DNA from: Apteryx mantelli
Lineage: Eukaryota > Chordata > Aves > Apterygiformes > Apterygidae
NCBI RefSeq assembly: GCF_036417845.1
Contig: NW_027118693.1
Span: 2,428,001-2,492,000, forward strand
Direction of reading: 5' to 3'
Length of the DNA stretch: 64,000 nt
The position numbers were made by a program, and so were the translations under genes. A model generated the notes under the pieces. It did not search any database and was not told the DNA's origin. It was given only the letters and a program-made list of their open reading frames with translations. Positions 45,453 through 57,062 of this stretch are shown one piece after another (the stretch's first letter is position 1; every line of letters begins with the position of its first letter).

Positions 45453-45781
45453 GAAAGCATGGAGATGCCTCTGGGCAGTGCCCTGCCTGTGGGAGGTCTC
45501 TGTAGGGCAGAAGTGGGCACACAGAGGTTGGAATGGGGTCTGTGAGCAGCAACCGCAAAAAGACATTGGGACAGAGAAACAGCTCCCAGCAGGGACAGCT
45601 CTAGGCAGTAGAGGTGGGCAGGGAAGGAGAGGGAACTGCTAACAGAAACATCATGGGAGGATGGATTTGAGCAAGTCATGGTCAGTCCCTGCAACACCGA
45701 TGCCTTCCTCGGTTTTCTCAGTTTGGCCCTGCAGAAACCTGCCAGCAGCAGGGCACTGTCCAGGAACATCCCCAAGTTTGC
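45453..45781. other. palindrome loop and diverged inner flanks
   Basis: The outer parts (45453-45515 and 45719-45781) still align to each other in inverted orientation with about 15 differences in 60 positions, including a shared CAGTGCCCTG. The central 200 bp (45516-45718) show no pairing. No gene is supported. The 174-codon minus-strand ORF across this region is a chance frame over inverted repeats. Confidence 0.7.
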
Positions 45782-45899
45782 AGGTGCTAAGGAGCAGGTC
45801 AGACAAACCCTGATGAGGCCAGCAAAGGGGAAGCTGGTGCTATCTATAGACAAAGGGATGGGTGAAGGCACTTTCAGAAGGTCCTAGCAGACCCCTTGA
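45782..45899 (-). repeat. inner inverted repeat, right half
   Basis: Mirror of 45335-45452. Its outer end (45899) meets the inner end of the right arm (45898) with a one- to two-base overlap, whereas the left half is 1.2 kb away from its arm. Confidence 0.92.
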
Positions 45900-46862
45900 T
45901 CCTCCTTGCCAAAGCTGAAGTGAGCACAACAGAGATGTCTGCATACAAGCTCCTTGGCTAAGCTCCCACTATAATAAGTGGAGATGAAGGGTGGGAGTCA
46001 GCTGGTGACCCACTAACACTTGGTGAAATTTGAAGAGACAGAGGTGGTCCAAGGCATGTTCCAGTGTCTGCTTGCTCTGATGGAGCAACTATGAGACCTC
46101 TATCCTTCTAGAGCATCAGGTGGGGGCCAGGTGGGGAATTTCCTTGGTCATCTGAACAGTAGAAGCCTCACAGTGCTAGATGTCCCCTCACTCTGAACCT
46201 GAGAAACATGCAGATCCCTCCATTATAAACAGCTGATGTATTTCAGTGCAGACACTCGATTCAGTGACATAATATTAGGCCTGCAGTGCCCTGTCTGATG
46301 CCTGGGGTGTCCAGCACAACCGCACGTTTCTAGCAGATCCAGCATGGGACCTAGAGGAAAACCATGCCCTTTTGGAGTGTTTGCTCAGGAAGTGTCCCAG
46401 GGCACCTCGGGTTTCCTACCTTTGCCCGAATAACTGAATCCCACCACTGCATTTGGGCAAAGTCTGTACCATCTACATCCAAGCATGCTGCATAGATGGG
46501 AGGCACATAACACCAAGGTCTCCACTCATGTCGCTGCAGGCTGTCCCAGCTCAGGGACTTCTTCATTGGCACCTTGTCCTTTTGGAGATTGGTTCACCTC
46601 TGCCACAGGCCCCAAGGTGCTGCAGATTCAGCTTGGGCAGCAACCCCCTCTCCTGCCATTCCTGCACGGCCCAGCCCTGTTTCGCCATGGCCTTGGGTAC
46701 TAGACAGTTTGCCATCTCAGTGGGAACCTCCTTTCACCACTACGTTGCCACCTGCTATCTATGCCAGCATGTCTCTGCTCTGAAGTAGAGCCATTGCACA
46801 CACAGTGTCCTTGGCCCTTGGTCACAGGTTTCCCCATGACCAATCTGTGCTTTGTGCCACAG
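45900..46862. other. inner end of right arm
   Basis: Mirror of 43166-44130. No gene recognised. Confidence 0.6.
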
Positions 46863-47968
46863 CTGAGGCTCTGCAGCCCAAACAGACACAAGTGCATGCA
46901 GCTTGGGGCACAGCAGGAGGCACTGGAGACACACAAGCTGTCACAGGGCTGCCACATGGTTGGAATAACTGAGATGTGGTGGGTTCACTCGCGTGACTGG
47001 AGGGCTGCGATAGTAGGGTACAAGTTCTTCAGGAGAGACCAAGGCAGAAGATGAGGAGGGGGGTGCCCTTTGTGTGAAGGTGCAGCTCACATGTATGGAG
47101 CTCTTCCATGGGACAGACAAGGGGAGGCAACTCTGAAGGGCAGGGTAGCTCGGGAGAGCCAGCAGGTCTTTTAGGACAGCATCCACCAAGCACAAGAATG
47201 GTCCATCCTGATACTCAGTTAAACTAGTAGACATCTCAGGAGACCAGCTTGGCTGAAGAGGGAACTCATGCCTGAGCTCCAGTGCAATAAGGCAGCATAT
47301 GGGAATGGGAAGGAGGGAGAAACTGCAAAGGAGGAATTCAGAAATATTGTCCAGTGAAGTAGGGATGGTGTTAGGGAAGCCAAAGCTCCCGTGGGATTGA
47401 CACTTGCAGGGATGTCAAGAGCATGTAGAAGAGCTGCTACTGCTTCAGCTGCAGTAAAAGAATGCAAAGGAAAATGTGGGCTCACTGCTGAATGGGGCAG
47501 GGAATCTAGTAGTAGCAGATGTAGATAGGTCTGAGGAACTCAATGCATTCTTGGCTTCAGTCTTCACCAAGAAGGTCTCCTGGGTCGTAGCACCTAGAGA
47601 CAGAACTCCAGAGGGGAAAAGTGACCAGCAGTGGATGAGGTCTGAGCGAGGGATTACTTGCAAGAACTCAACCCATACAAGTCTAAGGGACTGGATGGGT
47701 GGCATCAGAGGGCATTGAGAAAGCTGGCTGCTGTCGTAGCAAGGCTGCTCTCTATCATTTCTGAAAGGTTGTGGAGATGAGGGGAGGTCCCAGTGAGCTG
47801 AAAAAGAGCTGTTGTGCCCATCCTCAGAAAAGGCCACAAGGACAAACCAGGGAGCTACAGGCTGTTCAGCCTCACTTTGGTGAGCAACGTGTCATGGAGC
47901 AAATGCTCTCGGACCACAGTTCTTGACTCATGCAGGGTGTCCCTGCTCCTGCGCAGGTTGCCTTCAGA
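46863..47968 (+). mobile_element. CR1 LINE fragment, sense (right arm)
   Basis: Mirror of 42060-43165: CR1 endonuclease, linker and start of reverse transcriptase on the plus strand, with broken frames. One substitution against the left arm (47090). Confidence 0.82.
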
Positions 47969-48037
47969 CCACATTATCTCAGAGGTGTACCCTCTGGGAA
48001 TGGAGCGCCTCCTTCCAAGGGCCTCTCGTCCTGCCAC

Positions 48038-48671
48038 GGGGCACCACGGAGAAGATTCTGGCTCCACCTTCTTTACTCCCTCCTGTCAGATGCTTATAAA
48101 CCTTGATAAGAGCCTTTTCTGAGCCTTTTCTTCTCCAGGCTAAACAATTCCAGCTCTCTCAGACTTTCCACATATGAGACATGCTCCAGTCCCTTAATCA
48201 CCTTTGTGGCCCTTTGCTGGACTTGCTCCAATATGTCCACGTGTCTCCTGTACTGGGGAGCCCAGAACTAGACACACCAGTCCAGAAGTGGTCTCACCAG
48301 TGCTGAGTAGAGGGGGAGGATCACCTCCCTCGACCTGCTGCCAATGCTCTTCCTAAGGTAGCCCAGGATACCATTGGCTTTTGCTGCAAGGGCACATTGC
48401 TGGCTCACGGTCAACTTGGTGTTCACCAGGACCCCCAGGTCCTTCTCTGCAGAGCTGCTCTCCAGCTGGGGGGCACCCAGGCTGTACTGGTGCATGGGGT
48501 CATTCTTCCCTAGGTGAAGGACTTGGCATTTTCCTTTCCTGAACTCCATGAGGTTTCTCTCTGCCCTTTTCTCCAGCCTGTCAAGATCACTCTGAATGGC
48601 AGGGCAACCATCTGGTGTATCAGCCACTCCTCCCAGTGCTGTATCATCAGCAAACTTGCTGAGGGTGCACT
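48038..48671 (-). mobile_element. CR1 LINE fragment, antisense (right arm)
   Basis: Mirror of 41357-41990: CR1 reverse transcriptase from the FADD motif to the C-terminal region, same internal stop. Confidence 0.88.
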
Positions 48672-51007
48672 CCTGAAGCCAATGGCATGGGACAGAGCTT
48701 TGTAAGCTCCTGATACGGTTATCCTCCTCCAGGAAATGGTCTTCTAGTTGGGCAGCAAAGTCCTCTTGGCAGGCCAGTGTCTCTGCAGTTTCCTTCTCCC
48801 AAGGGGGACCAGGGAGATGCCATGACTTTCTCTGGGTCAAGCCCCAGCCCCTGCTGCAGAGACACATGGCCTGGAAGACCTTGGAGCCAGCCTCCAGGTA
48901 CACAGAGCAGCAGGAAGTCAAGCTTCCAGCTTCTGCTTGAAAGACGATTCATGCTCAAAGCTAAGAGGCACAGAAATCATTTGAAGCACAAGGACAGCAG
49001 TTGCCTCAATGATGAAAGCTTCACACTTGCTCTACAGGCAGTGAACAAAATGAAGAAAACCCTAGCTGATTAGTTCAGTACCGAGCTCCACCTCTTGGTC
49101 ACTTCCTTGGGTGTCACGGGCCCTCCTCCTGCTCCTCACCCACTTCTGTCTAGTAACAGCTCTCCCAAGCCTCCTCCACTCTTCCTGTCTCCCCATCACG
49201 TTCCCCAGAGCCCTTTGGACCCCTTGTCCCCCCCGGTTTGGCCCCATGGGGGAGGAGGGGTCCCAGCACCACTTGTGTGCACCCCTGCGCACCCAGAGCT
49301 GCGAGCTGCAGTGGCTGGTGCTTCCCCCCACCCAGCAGCACCAGCCCTGACCCCAGGGGATGGCTGTGGTGGTGCCAAATGCTCCCACAACTGGGGTCAC
49401 ATCTGGAGCATTACTCCAGCTGTGATTGGAGACTGGCCCAGCAGAGACCCCCACCAGGAACAGCTGCTCTCTGTTCAACTTACAGTTACAGAAGGATGCT
49501 GAGTGTGGATAAAATGCCACCCTGACTGGTGTACATGACCACACTCACTAGAGACAGGTGGATATATTTCATAAGGACAATCACTCATAGCACACATTCT
49601 TCAGAATTCCTTCACGCAAACCCTTTGCAAGCAAAGTGCTGTGGTCAAAATGGATCCCAAGATGCAGGAAGACTGGCCAAATGTCTCTGTGCATCAACCC
49701 TACACGAGGTGATACATCAGCTGGAAACACAATGACATGGGGACATGCTTCCTGAAAGACTGGTGAGGAAATTGAGGGGACACTGGGCTACTCCAGCCAC
49801 TCCTCTGCACCCCCTGGATGTATTGGAAAATGAAGGAATGGGTTGAAACAAGAAGAGATCTAGAGCCCGGCTTAGACAGAGACAGGGTCCAATAGTCCCC
49901 TGGGAACACTGGAGTTCAGTAACAAGCCTATGGGCAGAGGCTTGTGCTCTGCTGGGGCTGTCCACTGAGTACAAAGGAGGTGGACTAAGAGCCCGCCTGT
50001 ACTCAGGGAAAGGGAAAGCCTTGCTCAGTGTCACCACGGATGAGATTGCTCTCACTGAACTTTAGGTGAACAATTCAGAGGTCAAAACAGAGGTGCCTAG
50101 TCCTAACTTAGATGCATTAAGATGGTAAGAGAGGTCTGCATTATGTTGGCAGTTATAACTCTGAACCCTCAGGTTCACACTTCCTTTTGGAGGGGTAGAA
50201 GATAGTCAGGTGGCCCTTAGAAACCAACTTCTCACCCCTGAAGAACTCCCAGAGGCCTGCAATGAAGATGCCTAGATGTCAGTCTGTCACTCAAGCCTCC
50301 CTCTGCCCTTAGAGAGGAGGAATCTGTTCCTCTCCTCTCCTTTAGAAATCCATTCTGCGAAAAGTTGAATCATGTCCTAAACTCCACTGACTAACCCAGG
50401 GGAACCTAAGGTGTCTACCTCTTGAACATTTAAAATCTATCCTTTCGATGTCCAACATTAGAAAGATAAGGCAGGGAGTGTGACAGTAGCTCCACAGAAG
50501 CTGCTTTCACAGATTACATTTCTTGATAGCATTTTTAAAGATTTTGTGTTTTTCTCTCAGACTGCCTCACAAAATGGATCTACATTTCTGCAGGGATTAG
50601 GTCACCTGGGTACCAGCTATCATTTTAATTAATGTCCTGTCACCCTCTCAGACCGACTCTGCTGAGGAGCATCTCAGGAAAGCACAGAGGACCGTGATTC
50701 TTCAGGGAATACCAAAGGGCTTTGGGTGGTTTTACTTGAAAGGAAAAAGAAAATCAGAGCTTGCTTCTGTCTGGCAGCCCAGTGCATCAGAACAAACGGC
50801 ATTAGCAGCTGACTCAAAGAGGCTCTACAAGAACCTTGAAATGAGACATGCCAGATTGTTCTCTCAAGGTTGTGGGAGGAGAGGGAAGGAGATGATGGTC
50901 TGCAGAAATTCTGCTGGCCTTCTATTTCCCCTTGACAGTGTTTCCTGCACATAGATTAATGTAAGTAACTGCTTTGCTGCATTTCACCTCATTTTTCTTT
51001 GATTCTT

Positions 51008-51008
<1 letters not shown>
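48672..51008. other. right-arm intergenic
   Basis: Mirror of 39020-41356. No gene recognised. Carries the substitution at 48813. Confidence 0.45.
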
Positions 51009-51038
<30 letters not shown>

Positions 51039-51071
51039 AGTTCCTAGACTGCCTGCCTGCCTGCCTGCCTG
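51009..51071 (+). repeat. (GTT)n and (CCTG)n microsatellites (right arm)
   Basis: Mirror of the AAC and CAGG runs of the left arm, with equal repeat numbers. Confidence 0.95.
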
Positions 51072-52176
51072 TGACTGTCCCCCTTTGCCTGTGATATTTC
51101 TCAGGCAATGAGACCTTGCTGATCAGTCTGTGTCTATGTGCCTGGGTCTCTGCCCCTTCCTCTGCTTTAGCTTGTTGGCCAGGTCCAGCTAAGCTGCACA
51201 GAGTAGTCCTGTTCTCTCTTTTGGGCTTATACAAGTTCTGTGAGCAAAAGCGGCAGGATGGAAAGGAGATGGTCTACATAGGGGTAGACTGTCCTGAGAG
51301 GACTGCATAGAGAATTCAACATCTTCAAGACCTCAGGTAATGAATTCAGGACCGACTCAATGTCAAACCAAGCTTCATCTTTCCAGTGTTCACACACACA
51401 CACACAAAAAAAAAGTCTTCTGCAGTTCTGTTTGTTTGCTTGTTTATTTGTTTTGCAAGGTAGGGCTTTTTTTTTTCTTATCCCCAACTGATGAATTTCT
51501 CTACATATCTTTTTGTCTTCTAGGATTTTCTTTTTTTCCTCTCTCCTTTCTATTGCTTGTATTCATTTTTATTTTTCCTTCTGGTGGCCAGAATGTTTTA
51601 TCAAAACCATTTCTCAGCAAGAAAGATTGCTGCAACTGAAGAAGAGTCTCTTTGTAAAGATTTCTGCTCTATAGGGAATAGTTCAAGCTTGGAGGGAAAG
51701 ACCACAGTTTTAATCATAGAATATTTGTCTTCCCTTTTTTTGGCTTTGTCCCTCCCATTACCTTTATTTCCCAGTGGCCTCCTCCTTTATCACCATCCTC
51801 TTTCTGCTTTCTCTCCATTCCTTACCTAAGCAAAAAGTTAATGTCGCTTTAAAGAGATGTTTTTATCTTTCTCCAGGATGGATTTTCTCTCATCCTAAAA
51901 TACAGATTTAAGATAGACTAGAGAAAGAATGACTGAGAAATGTCTATTTTTTTCTCCATTGGCTATAAAAGGACACTTGAGTGAGGAGCTTAAATGTAAA
52001 AACTTACATGTTGTTAATAGTGGATTCCTACTCTAACCTAGAAACTAAGTTTGTTGTTACTGTTTGAAATGGTGTCTCCTTGCTCTATGTTGTTTCTCCT
52101 TGCCTCTCCTCTCTTCTCTGTTTTCCTTACAGACTTTTTGTGAGTAACCGCATGCATCTCTTTCATTACACTACAT
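51072..52176. other. right-arm region upstream of intact OR
   Basis: Mirror of 37852-38956. Long T/C-rich stretches in the sense of the OR gene. TCTCCATTGGCTATAAAAGG at 51952-51971 contains a TATA-like TATAAAAG about 300 bp upstream of the coding start. Whether it is a promoter is unproven. Confidence 0.4.
51963..51972 (+). promoter_or_regulatory. TATA-like motif upstream of intact OR (right arm)
   Basis: GCTATAAAAGG lies about 305 bp before the ATG at 52271, preceded by ATTGG, a CCAAT-box core reversed (51957-51961). The same motif is at 38056-38065 in the left arm. OR promoters are often TATA-less, so this is only a candidate. Confidence 0.3.
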
Positions 52177-52270
52177 TTCTCTACCTGTCTCCGCTCCCTC
52201 TAACCTTCTGAGGAATTGTTTCCTCCACTCACCGTCTTCTCTTACTCACTGCAGCTCAGTTGTTGCAGAT
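52177..52270 (+). promoter_or_regulatory. candidate splice acceptor before intact OR (right arm)
   Basis: Pyrimidine-rich tract (52178-52250) ending CACTGCAG at 52254, with another GCAG at 52265-52268 just before the ATG at 52271. This is the expected acceptor for an upstream untranslated exon of an OR gene. Confidence 0.5.
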
Positions 52271-53218
52271 ATGTTGAACCATACGACTGTCACAGAGTTC
52301 CTTCTCTTGGGCTTCCCCTCCCTCCACCATCAGGAGTACCTAATAGCAATCACTTTCCTGGCTTCCTACCTGGTGATCTTAGTTGGAAACCTGCTGATCA
52401 TTGCCCTCATTCTTTCTGACCGAGACCTCCACAGACCTATGTACTTTTTCCTCTGCAACCTCTCCTCTTTGGAGATCTTCTTTGCTACATCCATCATACC
52501 CAAAACAGTAGCAAGCTTGTTGATGGGCAGCAAAGCCATCTCCTACCCAGCTTGCTTAACTCAGTTCTATTTCTGCACCTTCCTGGGTGTCATTGAATTT
52601 GTCCTTCTGGCTGTCATGTCCTACGACCGTTATGTGGCCATATGCTACCCTCTTCAGTACCCCATGCTCATGAACAGTCAGCTTTGTGTTCAGCTCCTGT
52701 TGGGGTCATGGACTGCAGGCTTCCTGGCCACCATTGTCCCCACTGTCCTAGTTGCCAGGCTGTCCTTCTGCAATGCCAATCATATTGACCACTTCTTCTG
52801 TGACGGTGTGCTTTTGATCAAGTTGTCCTGTGCAGACACACGGACTGTGGAGCTGATAAATTTCGTGAACGCTTTCATCATCCTCTTTGGCTCACTGGTC
52901 ATGACAGCAATGTCCTACCTGTACATCATTAACACCATCCTTAGGTTGCCCTCAGCTTCGTCACGGAACAAGGCATTTTCTACATGCTCCTCTCACTTCA
53001 CCATTGTCATCTTGGGCTATGGTAGCTGCATCTTCCAGTATGTGCAGCCTTCAAGTCACCACACTTCCTATTACAAAATGGTGGCCCTGATCAACACAGT
53101 GGTAACTCCTCTGATGAGCCCCTTCATTTTCAGCCTGAGGAACGAGCAGATGAAGAAGGCTCTCAAGGTGGGCTTGAAGAGAAGTGTGATAATCTCCAGG
53201 AAATGTTTTTCCTTCTGA
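52271..53218 (+). CDS. olfactory receptor, class II (intact, right arm copy)
   Basis: Encodes the same 315 residues as 36810-37757, in the opposite orientation. Landmarks on this strand: NHT glycosylation site (3-5), TM1 GN (39-40), PMYFFL (56-61), MSYDRYVAIC (116-125), FFCDG (175-179), KAFSTCSSH (234-242), TM7 PLMSPFIFSLRN (280-291), and a short C-tail ending KCFSF. All motifs needed for a working receptor are present and there are no breaks. The two copies point away from each other, about 14.5 kb apart, each with the same mirrored flanks, so both should carry the same local promoter. Identity of both copies implies a recent duplication or gene conversion. An assembly duplication is the alternative. 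Confidence 0.95.
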   Translation: MLNHTTVTEFLLLGFPSLHHQEYLIAITFLASYLVILVGNLLIIALILSDRDLHRPMYFFLCNLSSLEIFFATSIIPKTVASLLMGSKAISYPACLTQFYFCTFLGVIEFVLLAVMSYDRYVAICYPLQYPMLMNSQLCVQLLLGSWTAGFLATIVPTVLVARLSFCNANHIDHFFCDGVLLIKLSCADTRTVELINFVNAFIILFGSLVMTAMSYLYIINTILRLPSASSRNKAFSTCSSHFTIVILGYGSCIFQYVQPSSHHTSYYKMVALINTVVTPLMSPFIFSLRNEQMKKALKVGLKRSVIISRKCFSF

Positions 53219-56200
53219 GGAGAGATTTTGTAAGTGGAGGGAAAAGGGAGGGGGGGGTGGAACAAATGATTAGGATTCATTTGCTGAAATTGCACCTTTC
53301 TTTCTTAGCAGTGTGAACTTTCATGAAATCACACCAGTTTCTCTCCTGAAACATATCACCATGATAAGACCTAATCCTCAGATAGGGATGCCTTTCAAAT
53401 GGTCTAAAAGCACTTTACAAACCCTGGTGAATACCCTGGTGATGGTGTTTTCTAAGTGTGGAAACTGAGACAGAAAGCAGCAAGCTGAGGAGTTCCTCCT
53501 TCCTTGGCACACCAAAGTCTCAAGACGGTTCACCTTCCCCAAGTTTGGATGCAGCTTCTCCTTGTCACACAATCTGGTTTCCCCTGTTTATTTTGGTGGC
53601 AGAACTTTGTTGAACCTCTTTGCCTTTAGAAAGAGACAGAAAACAGGTGGAACAAATAAAAAGAGAACAATAATGGCTTTACTTCTCTGCTAAGTGGCAC
53701 TTGCTTCTCCCCATTAACCTCCTGGTAAGGACAAGAACATAGACAAAAAAAAGTCTAAATTACCCACCTAACATCAGCTCTCTTTTAAGCTGCAACAAAA
53801 TCCAGAATATTGGTCAGTAATTTAATTGTTGAGTAACAATGCAATTGTCCACAGGTCAAGCTTAATAAAATAAATGCCCAGTCCTTATGATACAATACTG
53901 TTAGAGCCAATACTGCATCTGATAGAACAGATTCACGCAGTAGAATTAGTTTGTCCACTTACAAACATTTGTAACTTAAATGCCCTAAGCTGAGTGCATT
54001 GCCTGCCCTCCTTTGATTGTGGGGAAGAATCAGCAGTCTAGAGGATTATATCATCTCCTCTTACGCTAATTGTCCATAGCATTTCAGAGGAACTATACTG
54101 AGCATAGAATTGGAAGCTCAACTTTTTCATAGGAAATGCCAGGTGCGCTGAACCACACACTGGGCAATGTGTTATAATTTGCACAGGTGAGGGACTCTAG
54201 CTCAGTGAGGTGCATCCTCTGCAGCCCCAAGGATTAGATCTAGACCTTAAGTTCTCTCCAACCCCTTCACCAAACAAAACCAAAGAAAAAATTCCTTTTC
54301 TCTAATCCTTGTCATGGTATTGCCATTTTGTAATTTTCATGGATTCATTTTCACTCACGATTTGCAAGACAAATATCTTGTTTTGGAATGAGAATCAAAA
54401 GCAGTATTTGTTTATCCATTTTAAATAAAAATATGACATTATCATTCTATCTGAGAGACATTTTTATTATTTAAATCACTCACTCCCAATAGTACAGAAG
54501 CACAAGATGGATGAGTTTAGTCTTAAATGCCTAGCATGGAAATTTTGAAGGTAGTTAGTTGGATGACTCCCATCCCCTTTAAGTTGGCAAAGAATCCCAC
54601 CAAGACATCTTCAGTGAAGAGACTTTGGAATCACAGATAGTACTTTAACTTAGTTATCTTAGGCATCTTATTGTGAAAAATCCCCCTCAAAGTCACTCTG
54701 GCACTAATGTCTCTGATCTTTCTGGATAGAAAGCTACAGTTTGACTATCTGTGTGAGAGCCACACCTCTGGTTACAGCATAGAAATAACAGAACCTCACT
54801 GTTTGTCCACTGCTACCTCTACTCCAATATCTTAGGTGCTTGCTTTGCTCTGATGGCATGGCCTCCAGACTGTTCACCTTATTCACACCAGGGAAAAGTC
54901 CAGGTGCAGTTGTGGGGACAGTTCATTCAGGAATTTGCTTCTTCCATTGAAGGAGCAGGTCACTGCAAGAGCTGCCCCTTGCAAGGGGTACAAACAAGAC
55001 TGTGCTGGGTGTTGCTTCCTCTGCTCTGTGCAGACGTCGAACTGTATTTTATGCCCTAAGGCATGCAGCACATATCCTCACTGCCACACTACAAAACAAA
55101 ACAAAGCACATGTTTTGTCAGCGGTGATCAACAGCCCTCACTTGATTTCATGTACCTTGAATGGAGGAAATGCACACAAAAATGACATGCCTGTGTCTCT
55201 AGGCTGCAGGCGCACTACGTGGGCCAGCAGACACCCAGGAGGCCCAGAAGTTAAGCAATATGAGCAGCATTTCCTGACAACAGGGTCTGCTTCCTGTAAT
55301 GGATGTGTACAGTAAATAACAGACTTTCTTCTGTGGATAAAGGTCGCCTAAATAGCTATCCACCTCCCTGACACCTGAGCTGCATGAATAATGGATTAGT
55401 GGGTAAATTGAAAATGAAATAAGTAAATAAATAAAAAAAAGGTGGACCTTGAGGACTTTGCTAAATGAACACAGAAATATTCTGGTCTACTGCAAACCCT
55501 TTCTTAGATCTAAAATGCTATGTTCCTTCTGAAAGTACTGACAACAGAAGTTGCATTCACCCCAGCCAGCGAGAGGGTGGCCCTGAAGCTCTTGTGTTGC
55601 CTACTCCTGTAAAGGCGTCAGTAACATGCTCCATGAATGTGACAGGAGAAAGTAAGTGCCCAAAGTAAGTTTCTAAGATCTGCATGAGAGAACGTAGGCC
55701 AGAAATCATTTGTATTCCATTACTTTCTTTCCGGAAGACTCTGCCCATGCTGCCATCCAACAGGGTAGGTCTTCTTTCCGCACAAAACTTTCAAACATTT
55801 TTGCTTCCTTCTAACAGAAATATGATGATATTCCTCTTTAGTTTCCTCCTAAATTATAAACCAGCTCAAGTGAGATAAATAATTTTCTACAGATGCCTAT
55901 TCCTGTTCCCAAGTATAAAGGGAGGCCAAATGATTAACACAAACTAAGACAGCTCAACTCTTATGTGTGCAAAGGCCACCCTACCAGACTTCTGCCAAGT
56001 CACTGTTTTCACGGAGGGACTCCATATGATCTTTTGATAATACACCCTACAAGCTTGGGAAGAGAGTTTCCCCTGTGTCAGTATGATTCCAGCCCCCCAG
56101 TTTGTTGTGTGATAAGCACAAAAGAACAATCTACAGATAAGCAGCTTGTAGCAGCATGGGTGCCCTCTTCCCTTTCTGCTCCCTGGAAGACATGGACCTG

Positions 56201-56727
56201 ACTGCATATTTCAACACTACGCAAGTTCAAGACGGAAGCGTATTCTGGAAAAGGAACTAAGGGGTGGAAAGGGAATGGCCATGAAGGGACAACTGTTGAG
56301 AGAGGAAGCTAGAATTAAAATTTTCAAAACTACCTCTTCATGCCATGGTAGTGACTTCTTTAATCCTGTAAACATTACTACACATCTGGCACTGATTTTT
56401 TTTGCCATAATTGTGAATATAATTCATGTACCTGCTTCCCAGCTATCCTAAACACAGGAGTTGTTCCAAAGCTATATTAGAACAGGAAAGTATTAAAACT
56501 CAGTTTGTTCTTTCTCAGATCAGGTGACAACAGGCTGCTCAGTTTTGGGATCTATCTCCTGAATATGTCTACTTCATGCAGATCACTAACCATCTCTCTT
56601 GGGCTGAAGACGCACATTCAGACAGATGCAGGCATGCATGGTTAAATGCATCTTTTCTGTCATGATATGAAAGATAAAAAAGAACTGGTTGGGGATGGGA
56701 TTATCAATGGCAACCTGAGCATCTTGA
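53219..56727. other. right-arm intergenic
   Basis: Mirror of 33301-36809. No gene recognised. G run at 53247-53258. Confidence 0.45.
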
Positions 56728-57062
56728 TTAGAAGAGTGAGGGCTGTGTAAAAGACAGAAAGACCTTTGCTAGGGGTTGGCAGGGTGTTGGGTTTTGGTAA
56801 GAGATACACAATGATTAGGGTGCTGTAGAAATTTTTACTACAATGAGGTGGAAGGAGATGGCTGAGAAAGCCCTCTGTCTTTCTCTGGTAGAAGGGGTCA
56901 TCAAAATAGTGAATAGGGTACTAACACATCCCATGCCTGGCAGAATTGAAAGGCATGGGAATGCTGCTCAGCAATCACCAGCATAACAATGTGGATATTC
57001 CCCAGGAAGGTCATAATGCAGATAACTAGAACCAGTGGGAAGAGGAAGGTCTGAAATTCTGG
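56728..57062 (-). pseudogene. olfactory receptor remnant lacking TM2-TM5 (right arm)
   Basis: Mirror of 32966-33300. The TM1 piece (LGNIHIVMLVIAEQ) and the TM6 piece (RQRAFSAISFHLIVV) are joined without the middle of the receptor. Old deletion pseudogene, already in this state before the arms were made or last homogenised. Confidence 0.8.

Noticed and set aside
45347-45871. 174-codon minus-strand ORF spanning the inner inverted repeat
   Set aside because: Its N-terminus is encoded by the inverted repeat, which also encodes the same residues on the plus strand from 45363. It is a product of the repeat structure, not a gene.
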